Source: DATEMU01 sp964414585 (GTDB lineage Bacteria; Planctomycetota; Phycisphaerae; UBA1845; UTPLA1). From it: 14,977 nt of DNA. The position numbers were made by a program, and so were the translations under genes. Where the stretch lies: assembly GCA_964414585.1 (NCBI GenBank), contig CAYPXR010000003.1, positions 1-14,977 of the forward strand, given 5' to 3'. Under the pieces are notes generated by a model, which saw nothing but the letters and a program-made list of their open reading frames with translations, ran no database searches and had not been told where the DNA came from. Shown here piece by piece: positions 13,028 through 14,977 of this stretch; position 1 is the first letter of the stretch, and the number at the start of each line of letters is the position of its first letter.

Positions 13028-14878
13028 ATGTTCACGCGACGTAAGAAATCAAACGCCTATGTCAGAAAAGCCGCGGTCATTACCCAGGCCATCATCTTCG
13101 GCAGCACGGTCGGCGTCGGCGTGGCCGCGCTGGCCGTGGATACCGGGTTGATGTACTCCGCCAAGTCGGAGTTGCAGAACGCCGCGGATGCCGCGGCGCT
13201 CGCCGCCGCGTCGCAGTTGGGACTGACCGAAAACGCTTCCTCCTTGGCGGTCAGCGCGGCCGCGGCCTATGCCGGACAGAACAAAGTCGCGGGCGTTAAC
13301 GCCTCTCTCGTCGAAACCGACGCCGTCCTCGGCCATGCCGTGCTCAACGGCACGAAATACGAGTTTCAGCCTAATCAACAACCCTACGACGCCGTGCAGG
13401 TCAAACTGCGCCGCGATCAGACCGTCGCCGACGGTCCCGTCTCGCTGGTCTTTGGACACGCCCTGGGATTGAACGGTGCTCGAATCTCGGCGACCGCGAC
13501 CGCCATGCTCATACCTCGAGACATCGCCGTCGTCATCGACCTCTCGGGCTCGATGAATGACGACAGCGAGTTGCGACATTACAAGTCGTTTCCGTCCGAA
13601 ATCGCCGGAGAGCCGGACCGCCCCGGTGTTCAGGTCAACCTGCGCGATATCTGGTGCGCATTGAACGGCCCCGCGCCCAACCATCCTTATATCCCCGGCG
13701 CGCCCACGGCGACGCAGTACGCGTCCGACACCGGTCCCACCTGGGGCCAGATGAACACCTGGGGTTCGCAGCTCCTCCTGGGCAATTACGACGCGACCAC
13801 CGATGCCGGCTTGCTCTATCTGAAGAAAACCGTGAACTGCACCGCTTCGGCCGTGACGACTCAGTTAACGACGCGCGGATACAAGACCGCGGCGTCCTCC
13901 AGTCCTTCCACCATGAACGAGGTGGATTGTTTGATGAAGGGCACGAAGGATAACGGTTACACCAACAACTTCCTGAACCGGACCAAGGTCATCTTGGGGC
14001 TCGCCGAATGGCGCAGCGGAAAATCCAACAGCAAGTACGGCCACAACGTCGGCGGCGACGGGGACGACTACGTCGAGAATAGCGAGTTAACCGCCGCCCT
14101 CTCCTATCCGTCCGGCATGTCCGGCGGAAGTTGGGACGACTACGTCAATAACTACGTTCCCGCCTCGACGGAAATGAGCCAGACGGATTCCAATCTGCGA
14201 TACCGCTATGGGCTCAAGACGTTTGTCAACTATCTGTTGGAGAAGCGGGCAAGCCATTCCCAGACGCCGATCCTGGCGTCCGCGCCGGAGTTGCCCGTCG
14301 GTTCGGTCAAGGATGCCGTCCAGACCCTGATCGACACGATCGTCGAACTGGACACCCAGGACCATTGTTCATTGGAAGTCTTCGCCACGACCGGTCACCA
14401 CGAAGTCGATTTGACGAACCCATCGGGCGGTGAGACGCTCGCCGATGCCCTGCAAGTCATACCCGACACGCTCTATCAGCGCCAGGCGGGATACTATGAC
14501 AGCACGACGTGCATCGGCTGTGGTTTGGACAAAGCGTACAGCGAGCTGACGAGCGCACGGGCTCGGACCGCCGCCGCCAAGGTCGTCATTCTGCTGACCG
14601 ACGGAAAACCGAACGTCGGATCGGGCGGCATGTCGCCGGAGAGTTACGCCGTGGACCGCGCCCAAGTCGCGGCCGATGCCGGCATGACGATCTACACGAT
14701 CGGCGTGGGCGGCGACGCCAATGACGGATTTCTCGACGACGTCGCCGAGATCGGGCACGGCGAATACTTCTTCGCCGACAACGCACCGGACGCCAACGGC
14801 GTGCCGCAATACGTCGAAAAGCTTCAGGAGATTTTTGAGTCGCTGGGCGGGAAACGTCCCGTGCGTCTGATCCAATAG
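13028..14878 (+). CDS. tadG: TadG-like protein with von Willebrand factor A domain
   Basis: The 616-aa product starts at an ATG preceded by GGAGGGTGAAAG. Residues ~15-66 carry the TadE/TadG-type N-terminal helix (FGSTVGVGVAALAVDTGLMY) and the conserved KSELQNAADAAALAAASQL. A vWA domain begins near 165 with the MIDAS motif DIAVVIDLSGSM (Asp171, Ser173, Ser175). It resumes with VKDAVQTLIDTI (~430), CIGCGLDKAY near 500 and VVILLTDGKPN (metal-site Asp525), ending in IYTIGVG. About 245 residues are inserted between the MIDAS loop and the first domain helix. TadG-type proteins are membrane-anchored pilus-assembly or adhesion factors; here the metal site suggests ligand binding. It follows the secretin by 129 nt and is likely in the same operon. 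Confidence 0.88.
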   Translation: MFTRRKKSNAYVRKAAVITQAIIFGSTVGVGVAALAVDTGLMYSAKSELQNAADAAALAAASQLGLTENASSLAVSAAAAYAGQNKVAGVNASLVETDAVLGHAVLNGTKYEFQPNQQPYDAVQVKLRRDQTVADGPVSLVFGHALGLNGARISATATAMLIPRDIAVVIDLSGSMNDDSELRHYKSFPSEIAGEPDRPGVQVNLRDIWCALNGPAPNHPYIPGAPTATQYASDTGPTWGQMNTWGSQLLLGNYDATTDAGLLYLKKTVNCTASAVTTQLTTRGYKTAASSSPSTMNEVDCLMKGTKDNGYTNNFLNRTKVILGLAEWRSGKSNSKYGHNVGGDGDDYVENSELTAALSYPSGMSGGSWDDYVNNYVPASTEMSQTDSNLRYRYGLKTFVNYLLEKRASHSQTPILASAPELPVGSVKDAVQTLIDTIVELDTQDHCSLEVFATTGHHEVDLTNPSGGETLADALQVIPDTLYQRQAGYYDSTTCIGCGLDKAYSELTSARARTAAAKVVILLTDGKPNVGSGGMSPESYAVDRAQVAADAGMTIYTIGVGGDANDGFLDDVAEIGHGEYFFADNAPDANGVPQYVEKLQEIFESLGGKRPVRLIQ

Positions 14879-14894
14879 GGCCATAACCCGGCGA

Positions 14895-14906
14895 TCCGAT
14901 ATCGGA
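14895..14906. repeat. 12-bp perfect palindrome TCCGATATCGGA
   Basis: TCCGATATCGGA lies 17 nt after the tadG-like stop codon, in the final non-coding 99 bases of the window. It could be a regulator site for the next gene to the right or a chance palindrome. No T-tract follows, so it is not an intrinsic terminator. Confidence 0.3.
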
Positions 14907-14977
14907 CCGCCGCTTCATAAATCCTCCCCCGCGGGGATCATGCCGCGAGAGGGTCGGCGAAATCGCGTACCTCGCGA

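Noticed and set aside
1..14977. CRISPR array, tRNA, rRNA, transposase or integrase
   Set aside because: No regularly spaced identical repeats, no recognisable RNA gene and no recombinase motifs were seen on either strand.

Overview
The window looks like a piece of a Planctomycetota chromosome, possibly a Phycisphaerae-like lineage. This rests on the gene families rather than any marker gene. It has a secreted protein carrying many DCNxNGxPDEC calcium-binding-type repeats next to dockerin-like motifs, a PEP-CTERM surface protein, a HEAT/PDZ secreted protein, and a GC-rich Tad pilus locus with a planctomycete-like gene set. Base composition is GC-rich, with AT-rich patches confined to the promoter regions.

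Left part, positions 1-3330, all on the minus strand. A PEP-CTERM protein (2514..3230) is followed after 76 nt by a very large exported protein (start 2437) that runs off the left edge. The large protein is open in one frame from 2437 to base 1: signal peptide, repeated beta-strand modules, two dockerin-like motifs, then nine DCNxNG repeats. Both genes probably share a promoter at 3293..3321 (TTGTCC, 17 bp, TATAAT). A perfect 10-bp inverted repeat brackets that promoter.

Middle, positions 3331-6106, minus strand. An XRE-HTH/S24 (LexA/CI-type) regulator (start 5998) lies upstream of a fusion of an ABC-type ATPase with a GNAT acetyltransferase (start 5224), resembling COG2401. A shared AAATCAATA motif lies in front of both genes, so the regulator may control both itself and the fusion. 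A doubtful 88-aa ORF overlaps the 3' end of the fusion gene. This cassette is the least understood part of the window.

Right part, positions 6107-14977, plus strand. A secreted HEAT plus double-PDZ-like protein (6107..7264) is followed by about 690 nt without a credible gene. Then comes a Tad/Flp pilus operon: Flp major pilin, a strong intrinsic terminator, TadV prepilin peptidase, TadE pseudopilin, CpaB/RcpC, CpaC/RcpA secretin, and a TadG-like von Willebrand A protein. ATGA overlaps couple tadV-tadE and cpaB-cpaC. The terminator after flp would let pilin be made in excess over the machinery. The motor and platform genes (cpaE/tadZ, cpaF/tadA, tadB, tadC) are not in the window and would be expected further right. 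Unusual points in this operon are a repeat-built acidic extension in the secretin, a basic proline-rich tail on CpaB, and a roughly 245-residue insertion in the vWA domain.
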